A stretch of DNA of 64,000 bases from Actinomadura bangladeshensis (GCF_004348335.1 NZ_SMJW01000001.1:1-64000), one strand, 5' to 3'; counted from the stretch's first letter, positions 41,441 through 50,423 are shown. The notes: generated from the sequence alone by a model not told the origin. A program made the numbers and translations.

Positions 41441-42994
41441 ATGGCGACCCGTCCCGACACCACCCTGTGCCTGCACGACATCCAGGAGGAGCAGGCCCGC
41501 TCGAGCCCGGGCGTCTGTGCCGTCGTCGAGGACGGCGTCCGGTTCGATCACCGGACCGCGCACCAGCGGGTGCTGCGGCTGACCACCGTGCTGAGGGCCG
41601 CCGGCGTGGGACCGGGCGACCGGATCGCCTGGCTGGGGCCGAACTCGTTCCGCGTCGTCGAACTCATGGTCGCCGCCGGGCGTCTGAGGGCGATGGTGTG
41701 CCCGCTGAACTGGCGCCAGTCGACCGAGGAGCTCGAGTTCGTCCTCGCCGACCTCGCCCCGACCGTCGTGGTCCACTTCCCCGAGGGCGGGTCCGGGGAA
41801 CCAGGCCCCCGGCTACGGACGGCCGCCGCCGCTGCCACCTGGTACGCCGTCGACGGGTCCGCCGAGGGTTACGAGTCCGTGGTCGCTGCCGCCGGGCCGG
41901 ACCTCGGCCCGGCGCAGCGCGACCCGTCCGCCCCCGTACTGATCATGTACACCGCGGCGCACGAGGGCCGGCCCAACGGCGCCTTGATGACCCACCAGGG
42001 CCTGATCGCCGCCGGGGTCGTGCACGCCGTCATGCACGGCGCCTTCGACGGCGGCCGGCCCGTCTTCCTCGCCGCCCTGCCGCTCTACCACATCGCTACC
42101 TTCATGGGGTGCCTGTCGACCCTGCTGCTCGGCGGGACCGTGGTCTACCTCCCCCGCGCCTCCGCCGAGGACATCGGCCGGCTGCTGGCGAGCGAACAGT
42201 GCACCTGGGCGTACCTCACCGGCCCGATCGTCGGACAGGTGGCCGAGGCGGTCGAGATGGCCGGGAGCAGCCTCCCGTCCTTCCGGACCCCGGCGGCGTA
42301 CGTCGCCGCGGACCCCCGCTGGGCCTCGCTGGGGACCCCGTCGCAGGCTCCCTGGTCGCTCCATCCCGGCGCCTTCGGACAGACGGAGCTCACCGGCATC
42401 GTGACCTACACCGCGCTGGCCGTCGGGGCCGAGGGGGCCGCGGGTCGTCCGTCGCCGTGGTCCCTGGTCCGGGTCGTCGACACCGACGACGAGGACGTCC
42501 CGCAGGGCGAACCGGGCGAGATCATAGTCCGCGGCGTCACCGCCGGTGCGGGCTACTGGAACCGGGACGAGGTCAACACCCGGCGCAGCCGCGGCGGATG
42601 GTGGCACACCGGCGACCTGGGCCGGCGGGAGTCCGACGGCTCGCTGAGCTTCATCGGTCCGAAGACCCGGATGGTCAAGTCCGGCAAGGAGAACATCTAC
42701 CCCGCCGAGGTCGAGCGCTGCCTGCGCGAGCACCCCGCGATCGCCGATGTCGCGGTCCTCGGTGTTCCGGACCCGGTGTGGGAGCAGTCCGTCAAGGCGG
42801 TCGTCGTGCTCGCTGCTGGCGCGACACTGACCGAGGACGAGGTCGTCGCACACTGCCGCGAGCGCATCGCGTCCTACAAGAAGCCGCGCCACGTGGTGTT
42901 CGCGGCCGATCTCCCCCGCAAGGACGGGAGGGTCGACCGCGACGAACTCGACCATCTCTACGGCGGCGGGGGTTACCCCGGCGTCGGGGCCTGA
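41441..42994 (+). CDS. divergent AMP-ligase family protein with degenerate motifs
   Basis: 517 residues with the ANL fold (IAWLGPNSFRVVELMVAAGR, LPLYHIATFMGCLST, PGAFGQTELTG, HTGDLGRRESDGSLSFIGPK, MVKSGKENIYPAEVERCL). Two catalytic elements are abnormal. The P-loop reads MYTAAHEGRPNGALMTH instead of TSGTTGxPKG. The A10 motif reads LPRKDGRVDRDEL, with arginine where the catalytic lysine of GK is expected. It may be a ligase with altered chemistry or a pseudo-enzyme partner of the upstream ligase. The end overlaps the convergent crotonase by 22 bases. Confidence 0.85.
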   Translation: MATRPDTTLCLHDIQEEQARSSPGVCAVVEDGVRFDHRTAHQRVLRLTTVLRAAGVGPGDRIAWLGPNSFRVVELMVAAGRLRAMVCPLNWRQSTEELEFVLADLAPTVVVHFPEGGSGEPGPRLRTAAAAATWYAVDGSAEGYESVVAAAGPDLGPAQRDPSAPVLIMYTAAHEGRPNGALMTHQGLIAAGVVHAVMHGAFDGGRPVFLAALPLYHIATFMGCLSTLLLGGTVVYLPRASAEDIGRLLASEQCTWAYLTGPIVGQVAEAVEMAGSSLPSFRTPAAYVAADPRWASLGTPSQAPWSLHPGAFGQTELTGIVTYTALAVGAEGAAGRPSPWSLVRVVDTDDEDVPQGEPGEIIVRGVTAGAGYWNRDEVNTRRSRGGWWHTGDLGRRESDGSLSFIGPKTRMVKSGKENIYPAEVERCLREHPAIADVAVLGVPDPVWEQSVKAVVVLAAGATLTEDEVVAHCRERIASYKKPRHVVFAADLPRKDGRVDRDELDHLYGGGGYPGVGA

Positions 42995-43677
42995 TCGCGC
43001 CGGCGGCTCGTCGCCCGCTCCACCTCATCGAGGATCGGGGCGACGACGAGCCGCCGGGTCCGCAGATAGGACCGCCGGTCCAGGCCGCCCAGCGCGGCCG
43101 CACGCTCGGTCGCCACGTCGAGGAGTGCGTCGGGCTCCACCACCTCGTCGAGGTAGCCGGCCTCGAGCGCTCCCGCACTGTCGTACAGGGTGGCCCCGAT
43201 CGTCGCCGGGACGAAGTCCCGCGGTGCGAGCCTCGCCCGGGCGGCGGCGACGGCGAGCGGGAACAGGGGAAGGCCGATCTGGACCTCGTTGAAGCCGATG
43301 CGGCTGGGCACCCGGGCGCCGACGCGCGCGTCGGCGACCAGGAGGAACAGGGCACCCGCTGCCACCGCGTGCCCGGGACATGCGACGACCAGCGGGACGG
43401 GCAGGTCCATCATCTGCCGGTACAGGTCGGTCACCCGCCGCAGGTTGCCGGACACCACGCTCCGGTCCGCGCCCAGCATCACGCTGCGGTCGAGGCCTGC
43501 GGTGAGGCAGCCGGGGCGCCCCGTGAGGACGACCGCGTCGGCACCGGCCGACGCGGACTCCAGCGCGCCCTGGATCGCGCCGATCATGTCGAGGGTCAGG
43601 GCGTTGACCTTGCCGTCGTCGATCCGGACGACCGCGACGGCCTCGTCGATCTGCACCGTCACCGCATCGCTCGTCAT
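42973..43677 (-). CDS. crotonase-family protein
   Basis: 234 residues, slightly short. VRIDDGKVNALTLDM start, GCLTAGLDRSVMLG for the first oxyanion loop and VACPGHAVAAGALFLLVADA for the second (GHAVAAGA in place of GxxxGGG). PSRIGFNEVQIGLPLFPLAV occupies the active-site loop with one glutamate (NEVQ) retained. The reaction is open. The start at 43677 has AGAGGA six bases upstream. It diverges from the alpha/beta hydrolase gene across site S9. Confidence 0.82.
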   Translation of the reverse strand: MTSDAVTVQIDEAVAVVRIDDGKVNALTLDMIGAIQGALESASAGADAVVLTGRPGCLTAGLDRSVMLGADRSVVSGNLRRVTDLYRQMMDLPVPLVVACPGHAVAAGALFLLVADARVGARVPSRIGFNEVQIGLPLFPLAVAAARARLAPRDFVPATIGATLYDSAGALEAGYLDEVVEPDALLDVATERAAALGGLDRRSYLRTRRLVVAPILDEVERATSRRRDQAPTPG

Positions 43678-43708
43678 GGTCGTCCTCTCCATGGCACACT
43701 GCCGAATA

Positions 43709-43722
43709 ATTCTGATAAGAAT
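43709..43722. promoter_or_regulatory. operator-like site S9, perfect arms
   Basis: ATTCTGATAAGAAT at 43709-43722 has exact ATTCT/AGAAT arms around GATA and is the most symmetric copy of the motif. It sits in a 50-base divergent promoter: 31 bases from the crotonase start and only 5 bases before the hydrolase ATG, so binding should block both promoters. Confidence 0.65.
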
Positions 43723-43727
43723 ACAGG

Positions 43728-44393
43728 ATGACGTCAGACAACCACCTCCCGGACGGGAGTGACCCCGGGAGCGCCACGACCCCGACTCTGGTGCTCGTCC
43801 ACGGGTTCGCCGACACCGTCGCCGCCTGGGACCCGCTCGTCACGGCCCTGGGCAACGACGCGACCGCCCACCGGTGGGACCTCCCCGGCCACGGCTCCCG
43901 CGCCGCGGACCCCGACGGCCTCGACCGCGACGAGGCGGTGGCCGAGATCGCCGAACGGCTGCGCGCGGTCGGCGGTCCGATCCACCTCGTCGGCCACTCC
44001 CTCGGCGGCTATCTCGCCATGACCCTCACGATCCGCCACCCGGAGCTGGTCGGCTCGCTCTCGCTCCTGTCCTCGGGCCCCGGGTTCCGCGACCCCGGGG
44101 CCCGGGCGGACTGGAACCGCTACATGGACCGGATCGCCGAGAAGGCCGCCATGCCGGTCGCGACGGCCGGGCTCGGCCACCAGCCCGATTCCTTCGTCAT
44201 GGACCATGTGCGCGAGATCGCCTGCCCCGTGCTGCAGATCCTCGGCTCGGAGGACCGGCGGTACTCCGCGGGTGCGGCCTACCTCCAGCGGGTGCTTCCG
44301 GACAGCCGGCTGCTCACCGTCGAGGGAGCCGGGCACCATCCGCAGCGAAGCCACCCCGCGGTCGTGGCGGACGCGCTGCTCGGGCGGGCGTAG
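43728..44393 (+). CDS. alpha/beta hydrolase
   Basis: 221 residues. LVLVHGFADTVAAWDPLV has the oxyanion HG, LVGHSLGGYLAM has the canonical serine nucleophile (about residue 90), ILGSEDRRYSAG the acid and EGAGHHPQRSHP the histidine. It is similar to C-C bond or ester hydrolases of ring-cleavage pathways. The ATG is five bases after operator S9, with only a weak AGG upstream, so a very short leader is likely. Confidence 0.87.
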   Translation: MTSDNHLPDGSDPGSATTPTLVLVHGFADTVAAWDPLVTALGNDATAHRWDLPGHGSRAADPDGLDRDEAVAEIAERLRAVGGPIHLVGHSLGGYLAMTLTIRHPELVGSLSLLSSGPGFRDPGARADWNRYMDRIAEKAAMPVATAGLGHQPDSFVMDHVREIACPVLQILGSEDRRYSAGAAYLQRVLPDSRLLTVEGAGHHPQRSHPAVVADALLGRA

Positions 44394-44423
44394 CCTCCGC
44401 GCCGGTCGTGGCGGGGCGGCCCG

Positions 44424-44981
44424 TCAGGGCCGGCCGCCCTCCCGGTGGAGCCCTGGCCGGTACGACGGGTCGGACCGGTCGCGCGCGCCCTGCGGCGACC
44501 TCTCCCAGCCAGGGAAGCGCGCCTCGACCAGACGGACGGAGTCCCAGTCGCGCACCGCGAACCGCTCCGCGATGCGCCAGCCCACGTCGCGCCGCTCGTA
44601 GCGCTCGGCGTAGCGGCCGCCGACGGAGGTCAGGTAGCGATCGCCACCTCGCCTGGTCAATGTGTACTCGAGGAAGTACGCCTCGGAGTACGCCACGTCG
44701 CCGTCGAGGTCTATCCACTGGTTGGTCAGGTGGTGCTGCTGGCTCTCCACCACGTCGAGCGCCGGGTCGGCGTCGCCGATGCCCACCCGGTCGGTCGGCG
44801 GGTCCGCGAACAGCCAGTCCACCCAGTCGGGACCGGTACCGGCGAAGTGGCCGTGCACGATGTGGGAGTCCTCGTGGAACGCCGACACCGCCACCGGCCG
44901 GTCCCGCCGGTCCAGACCACGGCAGTAGCGTTGCAGCGCGTCGCGGATCTCGAGCCGGCTGACGGCCTCGTTGCTGTCCAT
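44424..44981 (-). CDS. SnoaL-like domain protein
   Basis: 185 residues. LEIRDALQRYCRGLDRRDRP, AFHEDSHIVHGHFAGTG, QHHLTNQWIDLDGDVAYSEA and GRYAERYERRDVGWRIAERF are the typical SnoaL_4 pattern; the histidine and acidic residues line the pocket in such dehydratase- or isomerase-like proteins. The start at 44981 has GAGGGGG six bases upstream. It diverges from a dienoyl-CoA reductase-like gene. Confidence 0.8.
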   Translation of the reverse strand: MDSNEAVSRLEIRDALQRYCRGLDRRDRPVAVSAFHEDSHIVHGHFAGTGPDWVDWLFADPPTDRVGIGDADPALDVVESQQHHLTNQWIDLDGDVAYSEAYFLEYTLTRRGGDRYLTSVGGRYAERYERRDVGWRIAERFAVRDWDSVRLVEARFPGWERSPQGARDRSDPSYRPGLHREGGRP

Positions 44982-45040
44982 CAGGACCCCCTCCCCCGTC
45001 GTCCGACGGGCGTCGCTCCGTTGACGCATCGAGCGTCCGA

Positions 45041-45054
45041 TATCTTATACTGTT
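45041..45054. promoter_or_regulatory. operator-like site S10
   Basis: TATCTTATACTGTT at 45041-45054 shares the TATCTTAT half of the motif with S7 but has a weak right arm. It is placed in the divergent gap between the SnoaL gene (44981) and the SDR gene (45160). Confidence 0.4.
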
Positions 45055-45159
45055 TAGACGATCCTTCCCCCTGCGCACACCGTCCTGTCCGGACTCGTCC
45101 GACCGCGATCGCCGTCGACGGTTCGTGGCGGTGGCACCCCGACGAGAACGGAACCGTCC

Positions 45160-45981
45160 ATGACACCGGCCGAGCTCTTCTCCATCCCCCACGAGCGCGT
45201 CGTCGTGACCGGCGCCGGATCCGGGATCGGGAGGGCGGTCGCCCGTGTCCTCGCCGAGGCCGGGGTCTCGGTGTACGCCCTCGGCCGACGGGCCGAGGCC
45301 CTCGACGAGACCGCGGCGCTGGCGTCGACCGCGCCCGGGAAGGTCACGGCGGTGCCGTGCGACGTGACCCGGCCCGGCGAGGTCGACGCCGCCTTCGCGC
45401 GGGTCGAGCAGGACGGGGTGGCGACCGGACTGGTCAACGCGGCGGCCCAGATGGTGAAGTCGCCGGCGCGGAGCATGACGGCGCACATGTTCCAGCAGGT
45501 CGTGGGCTCCACCCTGTTCGGCGGGTTCAACGTCGTGCACCGCTGGGCCCGGCCGCTGCTCGACGGCGGTCAGCACGGCTCCGCAGTCATGATCACCAGT
45601 AACTCCGCCTCCCGCGGGACGCCGGGTGTCTCCCACTCCTCCGCGGGGAAGGCCGGGATCGAGTCGCTCACCCAGTCGCTCGCCCGCGAGTGGGGACCCC
45701 ACGGCATCCGGATCAACGCCGTCGGTCCCGGCGCCTTCCCGGTCGAGAAGTCCCGGGAGGCCTGGAGCGACCCCGTGGTGGCCGCGCGCATGCAGGAGGC
45801 GATCGCGCTGGGCCGCTTCGGCGAACTCCACGAGATCGTCGCGCCCATCGTGTTCTTCCTGAGCCGGGGCGGAGGCTACGTCACGGGCCAGCGCCTGCGG
45901 GTCGACGGTGGGCTCGGCCTGACCCGGTGGAGCCTCACCCAGGACGACATCGAGTCGGGGATCAACAACAGCTACACCTGA
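45160..45981 (+). CDS. SDR resembling 2,4-dienoyl-CoA reductase
   Basis: 273 residues. TGAGSGIGRAVARVLAEAG binds the cofactor. The catalytic YxxxK is HSSAGKAGIESL, so tyrosine is replaced by histidine, and NNAG is NAAAQ. 2,4-dienoyl-CoA reductases of the SDR family also lack the YxxxK tyrosine and have an xHxGxxKA pattern followed by LAxEWGPxxIRVN, as here (LAREWGPHGIRINAVGPGAF). A role in reducing a dienoyl-CoA during degradation of unsaturated or ring-opened intermediates is therefore likely. Confidence 0.75.
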   Translation: MTPAELFSIPHERVVVTGAGSGIGRAVARVLAEAGVSVYALGRRAEALDETAALASTAPGKVTAVPCDVTRPGEVDAAFARVEQDGVATGLVNAAAQMVKSPARSMTAHMFQQVVGSTLFGGFNVVHRWARPLLDGGQHGSAVMITSNSASRGTPGVSHSSAGKAGIESLTQSLAREWGPHGIRINAVGPGAFPVEKSREAWSDPVVAARMQEAIALGRFGELHEIVAPIVFFLSRGGGYVTGQRLRVDGGLGLTRWSLTQDDIESGINNSYT

Positions 45982-46011
45982 CCGCCCGCCGCCGACCGGA
46001 GGCCTTCGACG

Positions 46012-46464
46012 ATGACCGACCCGACCGGAGCGTCCGCCCGGCTCGCCGACCGCGAGCGGATCAGGGACCTCGCCGTCACCTACTGCTTCGCCCTCGACGA
46101 CGAGGACCCGGAATTGATGAAGTCGGTGTTCTGGCCCGACGCCCACGACGACCACGAGCCGATGTTCAGTGGCCCGGCATGGGAGTTCGCGGACCGCTTC
46201 GTGGCCTTCCGCGACAGCGTGCGTCCCACCACGCACTTCGTCCTCAACCACGTGATCCGCTTCGGTGACGATCCGCACGAGGCCACCGGCCGGCTGTACG
46301 GCGGGGGGTTCCAGTTCGTCGCCGCCGAGCCCGCCCGGGGTCCCCGCGTCGTGATCGGTACCTACACCGACCGCTACCAACGGCGGGAGGGCGAGTGGCG
46401 CATCCTCGAGCGCCGGTTCAGGTACACGGGCACCGTCCGGGGAACGGCCCCGCCCCGGGGCTGA
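46012..46464 (+). CDS. SnoaL-like domain protein
   Basis: 150 residues. RIRDLAVTYCFALDDEDPEL, FWPDAHDDHEPMF, TTHFVLNHVIRFGDDPHEAT and a final YTDRYQRREGEWRILERRFR are diagnostic for the SnoaL_4 fold. It follows the dienoyl-CoA reductase-like gene by 30 bases in the same direction, suggesting a shared transcript and possibly an isomerase or dehydratase role beside it. Confidence 0.8.
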   Translation: MTDPTGASARLADRERIRDLAVTYCFALDDEDPELMKSVFWPDAHDDHEPMFSGPAWEFADRFVAFRDSVRPTTHFVLNHVIRFGDDPHEATGRLYGGGFQFVAAEPARGPRVVIGTYTDRYQRREGEWRILERRFRYTGTVRGTAPPRG

Positions 46465-46522
46465 GGCGGGGCCGGGCGGCGCAGGTCCCGTCAGGACGCG
46501 GGCGCCGGCGGGTCGGCCGCGT

Positions 46523-47560
46523 TCACGACCGCGCTTCCCCGCCCTGCCGGACGGCACGGGCCTCGGAGAACGCCTCGTCCGGCCACGGGGTGTCGCGGGC
46601 CCCGGTGTGCGGGGCCTGCTCGATCAGTTCGTAGGCGATGCCGTCGGGGCCGCGGAACTGCGCGCAGGTCCGGGTCCGCCCGTCGCCGAGGTCCCACGTC
46701 TCGGGGTCGTGGACCTGTGCCCGCAGGTCGTCGGGCACCTGCTCGCGCAGGGCTGCCACCGCCGCCTCGATGTCGTCGACCTCGAAGGCGAGCCGCTGGA
46801 TCCCGACGTTGAAGGGCGACGTGTACGGCTCCCCCACCACCCCCGGCTCGAACCAGTTGACGATGTCGATGGAGAACCGCCGGTCGCCGCGGTGCCAGAG
46901 GAAGGCGGCGTCGAACCGGCCGCTGTCGGCACCGAGCCCGAACCCGATCGGGGAGACCGTCCTCTCCGACGTCAGCCGCTTGACGTAGTCGAGCCCGACG
47001 ACCTCCTGCAGGAACCGGCGCGACCCGTCGACATCCCGGCTGACGATGTTGACGTGGTAGAGCTGGTCCGGGAGGTCGGTTCGGCGCGGCGACGGCCGCG
47101 CCGTCGTCTGCACCGCGGCCCCGTCGGGATCCGGGCAGACGAAGCTGCGGCCCTCGGTGCCCCCGGGCACGCAGATCCCGTGACCTCGGGGCGGCAGGAA
47201 GGACCTGTGTCCGGCCTCGACGGCCTGCTCGTACCGCCCATCGACGTCGTTGGTCAGCACGCACATCCGGTACAGGCCCTGGTGGAAGAACGACGGATAG
47301 GCCTGTCCCGAGGGCGCCGGCGACGTCCACTGGACGAGGTGCACGCTCACCCCGGGCTGCGTCGACGAGGCATCCGCGAGCAGAGCGCCTTTGAAGCCGC
47401 CCTCCTCCACACCGAACGCCCGGAAGGGCTGCGCCGGAGCGTCGGTGCGCGCGTACACCCGTAGCGGGGTCAGCGACTCGTAGAAGTCGGTCGACTTGTC
47501 CAGATCGGACACGTTGACCGTGATCTCCAGGACGCGATTGACATGATGCCGAAGAACCAC
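46523..47560 (-). CDS. two-domain VOC/glyoxalase-fold protein, possible extradiol dioxygenase
   Basis: 345 residues with two vicinal-oxygen-chelate domains (VLEITVNVSDLDKSTDFYES at the start and LYHVNIVSRDVDGSRRFLQE at about 195). Metal-ligand candidates are a His in YHVNIV, an acid or His in the middle and the Glu of IAYELIEQA at the end. Two-domain VOC proteins include extradiol ring-cleavage dioxygenases and 4-hydroxyphenylpyruvate dioxygenase relatives, but typical dioxygenase signatures are incomplete. The GTG at 47560 has GGAG seven bases upstream. Confidence 0.78.
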   Translation of the reverse strand: MVLRHHVNRVLEITVNVSDLDKSTDFYESLTPLRVYARTDAPAQPFRAFGVEEGGFKGALLADASSTQPGVSVHLVQWTSPAPSGQAYPSFFHQGLYRMCVLTNDVDGRYEQAVEAGHRSFLPPRGHGICVPGGTEGRSFVCPDPDGAAVQTTARPSPRRTDLPDQLYHVNIVSRDVDGSRRFLQEVVGLDYVKRLTSERTVSPIGFGLGADSGRFDAAFLWHRGDRRFSIDIVNWFEPGVVGEPYTSPFNVGIQRLAFEVDDIEAAVAALREQVPDDLRAQVHDPETWDLGDGRTRTCAQFRGPDGIAYELIEQAPHTGARDTPWPDEAFSEARAVRQGGEARS

Positions 47561-47630
47561 GTTGTTGCTCCGTTCTCTCGCGGCGCCCTGCCCGGAAACG
47601 TGCTTGACGGCACGGGATTCGCGACTAGAG

Positions 47631-47644
47631 TTTCTTATCATATT
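47631..47644. promoter_or_regulatory. operator-like site S11
   Basis: TTTCTTATCATATT at 47631-47644 lies between the divergent VOC gene (47560) and the phytanoyl-CoA dioxygenase-like gene (47702). Its centre TCTTATCATATT is identical to that of S12. Confidence 0.6.
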
Positions 47645-47701
47645 CAGATCCGGGCCGCTCGGACGATCAGCCCCCCGTCTCGTCTACGGAGGTTCCGCAC
47701 C

Positions 47702-48517
47702 ATGCACAGCCCGGCAACCGGCATCCGGCCGATCACCGAGGAACACGCTGCCGCCTACCGCGAGAACGGGTGGGTCAAGGTGCCCGGCTTTGTCGACCCG
47801 GACACGGCCGGGGGGATGCTCGAGGTCGCCCGACGATACGCCGCCGGGGATGTCACCACGTCCCACCGCGACCTCGCGATGTGGCGCGAGTGGCGCTTCG
47901 TGGCCCGCGACGACGCCGCTGAACCCTTCCGCTCCCTCGCCTACGCCCCGCGGAGCGGCCACGCCGTCTCGCGGCTGGAGGGGCACGGCGGGGGCATCCG
48001 CTACTGGAACGACATGATCACCTGCAAGCGCCCGTCGGTCGCGAAGAACGGCAGCTCGGCGACCGGGTGGCACCAGGACTTCCCCAACCACCCGATCGAC
48101 CGGGTGGGCGGCGCGACGGTCTGGATCGCTCTCGATGACGTGGTGCCCGAGCAGGGCTCGATGAGCTTCCTCTCCGGCTCCCAGCGGGCCGGCCCGCTGG
48201 GCCGGACCTACAGCAGCGGCGCCCGGACCGGGGGCCTCGACCTCCGCGAGCAGTACCCGTGGCTGTCCGAGCGGTTCCCGGTCTCGCCGCCACTGGCCCT
48301 GCAGCCCGGGGACGCCACCTTCCACCATCCGCTCACCGTGCACGGTGCGGGAGCCAACCTGACCGACCGGCCACGCTGGTCGTTCATCGTCATGTACGTC
48401 CCCGCCGACTCGGTCTACACCGGGGCGACGTACCCGGCAACCGACGATCTCGGGCTCCACCCGGGCGCTCCGTTCGACCACCCGGCGTTCCCCGTCGTCT
48501 GGGAGGGCGACCGTTGA
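47702..48517 (+). CDS. phytanoyl-CoA dioxygenase (PhyH) family protein
   Basis: 271 residues. Fe(II)/2-oxoglutarate site: TGWHQDFP (HxD, about residues 122-125), HPLTVHGAGAN (distal His) and DRPRWSF (2-oxoglutarate arginine). TVWIALDDVVPEQGSMSFLS is the conserved core strand pair. It should hydroxylate a CoA-linked or free branched substrate. GGAGG precedes the ATG by nine bases. The next SDR gene begins with a TTG inside its stop codon, so the pair is translationally coupled. Confidence 0.88.
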   Translation: MHSPATGIRPITEEHAAAYRENGWVKVPGFVDPDTAGGMLEVARRYAAGDVTTSHRDLAMWREWRFVARDDAAEPFRSLAYAPRSGHAVSRLEGHGGGIRYWNDMITCKRPSVAKNGSSATGWHQDFPNHPIDRVGGATVWIALDDVVPEQGSMSFLSGSQRAGPLGRTYSSGARTGGLDLREQYPWLSERFPVSPPLALQPGDATFHHPLTVHGAGANLTDRPRWSFIVMYVPADSVYTGATYPATDDLGLHPGAPFDHPAFPVVWEGDR

Positions 48518-49392
48518 GTACCGGGACCGTGCTCGTCACCGGCGCGCTGGGCGGCATGGGTGAGGCCAGCTGCAGACGCCTCGCGACCCGGTACCCCCAC
48601 CTCCTGCTGACCGACCGTGACGAGGGGCGGCTGGCTACTGCCGCGCAGCAGGTGCGCGAGCTCGGCGCCCGGTGCGACGTCGTGGGCGGCGACCTCGCCG
48701 AGCCCGCGGCGATCACCCGGATCGGCGAGTTCGTCGGGGAGCACGGAGGGTTGCGGGCCCTGGTCCACACCGCGGCCGTGTCTCCGTCCATGGCGGACTG
48801 GAAAACGCTGCTGACCGTCGACCTGCTGGGCACGATCCGGTTGCTGGACACCGTGTTCCCCCATACCGGCCCCGGATCCGTAGCCGTCTGTTTCGCCTCG
48901 ATCGCAGCGCACATGGGCCGGCCCGTGCCCGGCCCGGTCGCCGCCGAGCTCGCCGGGCCGCTCGACGAGACCGTCGTCGAGCGCATCGCCGCCGCAGCCG
49001 GCACCGAGCCGAGCACCGGCACGGCCTACATCTGGGCCAAGTCGGCCGTCGTCACGCTCTGCGAGCGTCTGGCCGGATCGTGGGGACGGCGCGGTGCGCG
49101 GATCGTGTCCCTGTCCCCCGGGCTGATCGACACGCCGATGGGGCGCCTCGAGCTCGCGGAGAACGAGCAGAAGAAGACCCAGCTCGAGGTAACCCCCCTG
49201 CGCGGCGACGCGGCGGGCCGCCGTTCCGACCTCCCGGGCCGCACGGACGACATCGCCGCGGCGGTCGACTTCCTCTGCTCCGCGGACGCGTCCTTCCTCA
49301 ACGGGATCGACCTCCGCCTCGACGGCGGGTTCATCGGGGTGTGGCGGCACGAGCTCGGCCGCGACCACCGCGTCCGGCCGGCCGTCGGCTGA
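48514..49392 (+). CDS. SDR, hydroxysteroid dehydrogenase-like
   Basis: 292 residues starting at TTG 48514, chosen because GGGAGGG lies six bases upstream and TTGA overlaps the preceding stop. VLVTGALGGMGEASCRRLAT binds the cofactor. The catalytic segment is AYIWAKSAVVTLCERLAGSW (YxxxK intact), followed by SLSPGLIDTPMG. The long region before the tyrosine (VPGPVAAELAGPLDETVV) resembles 3-alpha-hydroxysteroid dehydrogenase/carbonyl reductase-like SDRs. It may act on the alcohol made by the upstream dioxygenase. Confidence 0.85.
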   Translation: MSTGTVLVTGALGGMGEASCRRLATRYPHLLLTDRDEGRLATAAQQVRELGARCDVVGGDLAEPAAITRIGEFVGEHGGLRALVHTAAVSPSMADWKTLLTVDLLGTIRLLDTVFPHTGPGSVAVCFASIAAHMGRPVPGPVAAELAGPLDETVVERIAAAAGTEPSTGTAYIWAKSAVVTLCERLAGSWGRRGARIVSLSPGLIDTPMGRLELAENEQKKTQLEVTPLRGDAAGRRSDLPGRTDDIAAAVDFLCSADASFLNGIDLRLDGGFIGVWRHELGRDHRVRPAVG

Positions 49393-49412
49393 CGGCCGGC
49401 CGGACGCGGTGG

Positions 49413-50423
49413 TCATTCGCCGCCGACCAGCAGGGGCCAGATCCCCGCCGGGCCCGCGGCCAGCGCCAGGTCACCGAGCTGCTCGTGCCAGACCGACTCC
49501 GCGCCGTCCTCGTCCCGCCAGGCCCACAGCCGGGTCGTGGCCAGCCGGAGGTCGTGCTCCCGGGTGAACCCGAGCGCACCGTGGACCTGGTGCGCGATCC
49601 GGGCGATCTCCCCCGCGGCCTCACCGGTCCGGGCCTTGGCCGCGGCGATCGCCGTCGAGGCCCCTCCGATGCCGTCCCGGTCGGCTGCCAGCGCGGCGGC
49701 CGACGCGCTCGCCTCGGCCGCGGCGACCTCGGCCGCGGCCAACGCCAGCATCTGCTGGACGGCCTGCAGCTTCGCGATGGGCCGGCCGAACTGCACCCGC
49801 TCGGTGGCGTAACGGGCAGCCATCTCCAGCGCACACCACCCCGCCCCGGCGAGGAGGAGGGACCGGCCCAGCGCTGCGCGCAGGCGGAACTCCTCCAGCG
49901 CGCCGGCGGGCAGCGGCGCGGCCAGGACCGGCACGTCCCGTAGCTCGAGATCGTCCCGGGGTTCCTCGGCGAGGTTCACCCCCTCCACCACGCGGATCCC
50001 GGCCGCACCGGTGGTGACCAGGACCACCTGGTCGCCGACCGGGGCCACGACCGCCGACACCGCCCGCCCCCACGGAACCCGGCTCAGCACGCCGGTCGCC
50101 CGTCCGCCGACCAGCGACACGTCGGCCGGACCGACGGCCGACAGCGGTCCGCCGGGGAGCTTCAGCCCGGCCGCGTGCGCCAGCCAGCCCGCCATCAGGT
50201 CCGTCTCGACCAGCGGCACCCGGGCGGCGAAGCGGCCTGCCGAGCGCAGCACTGCGGCGGCGTCGGCGAAGGACCCCTCCGACCCGCCCGCGGACTCGGG
50301 CAGCGTGAGCCGTGCGAGCCCCGTCTCCTCGCAGGTCCGCCACAGGTCCGCGTCCAGCCCCTCGCCGGCGGCGTCCCAGGCGTCGCCGAACACGGTTTCC
50401 ACCATCTCGAGCAGCTCGTTCAT
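49413..50423 (-). CDS. acyl-CoA dehydrogenase, small (beta-type) subunit
   Basis: 336 residues, shorter than a normal ACAD (about 380). RLTLPESAGGSEGSFADAAA, ARYATERVQFGRPIAKLQAV and VHGALGFTREHDLRLATTRL are clear, but the C-terminal GGTxEIxRN FAD loop is missing. This pattern is known from heterotetrameric alpha2beta2 ACADs of steroid pathways (FadE28/29 type). It overlaps the full-length-type partner gene (50420-50423, ATGA), so the two should form one complex. Confidence 0.85.
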   Translation of the reverse strand: MNELLEMVETVFGDAWDAAGEGLDADLWRTCEETGLARLTLPESAGGSEGSFADAAAVLRSAGRFAARVPLVETDLMAGWLAHAAGLKLPGGPLSAVGPADVSLVGGRATGVLSRVPWGRAVSAVVAPVGDQVVLVTTGAAGIRVVEGVNLAEEPRDDLELRDVPVLAAPLPAGALEEFRLRAALGRSLLLAGAGWCALEMAARYATERVQFGRPIAKLQAVQQMLALAAAEVAAAEASASAAALAADRDGIGGASTAIAAAKARTGEAAGEIARIAHQVHGALGFTREHDLRLATTRLWAWRDEDGAESVWHEQLGDLALAAGPAGIWPLLVGGE

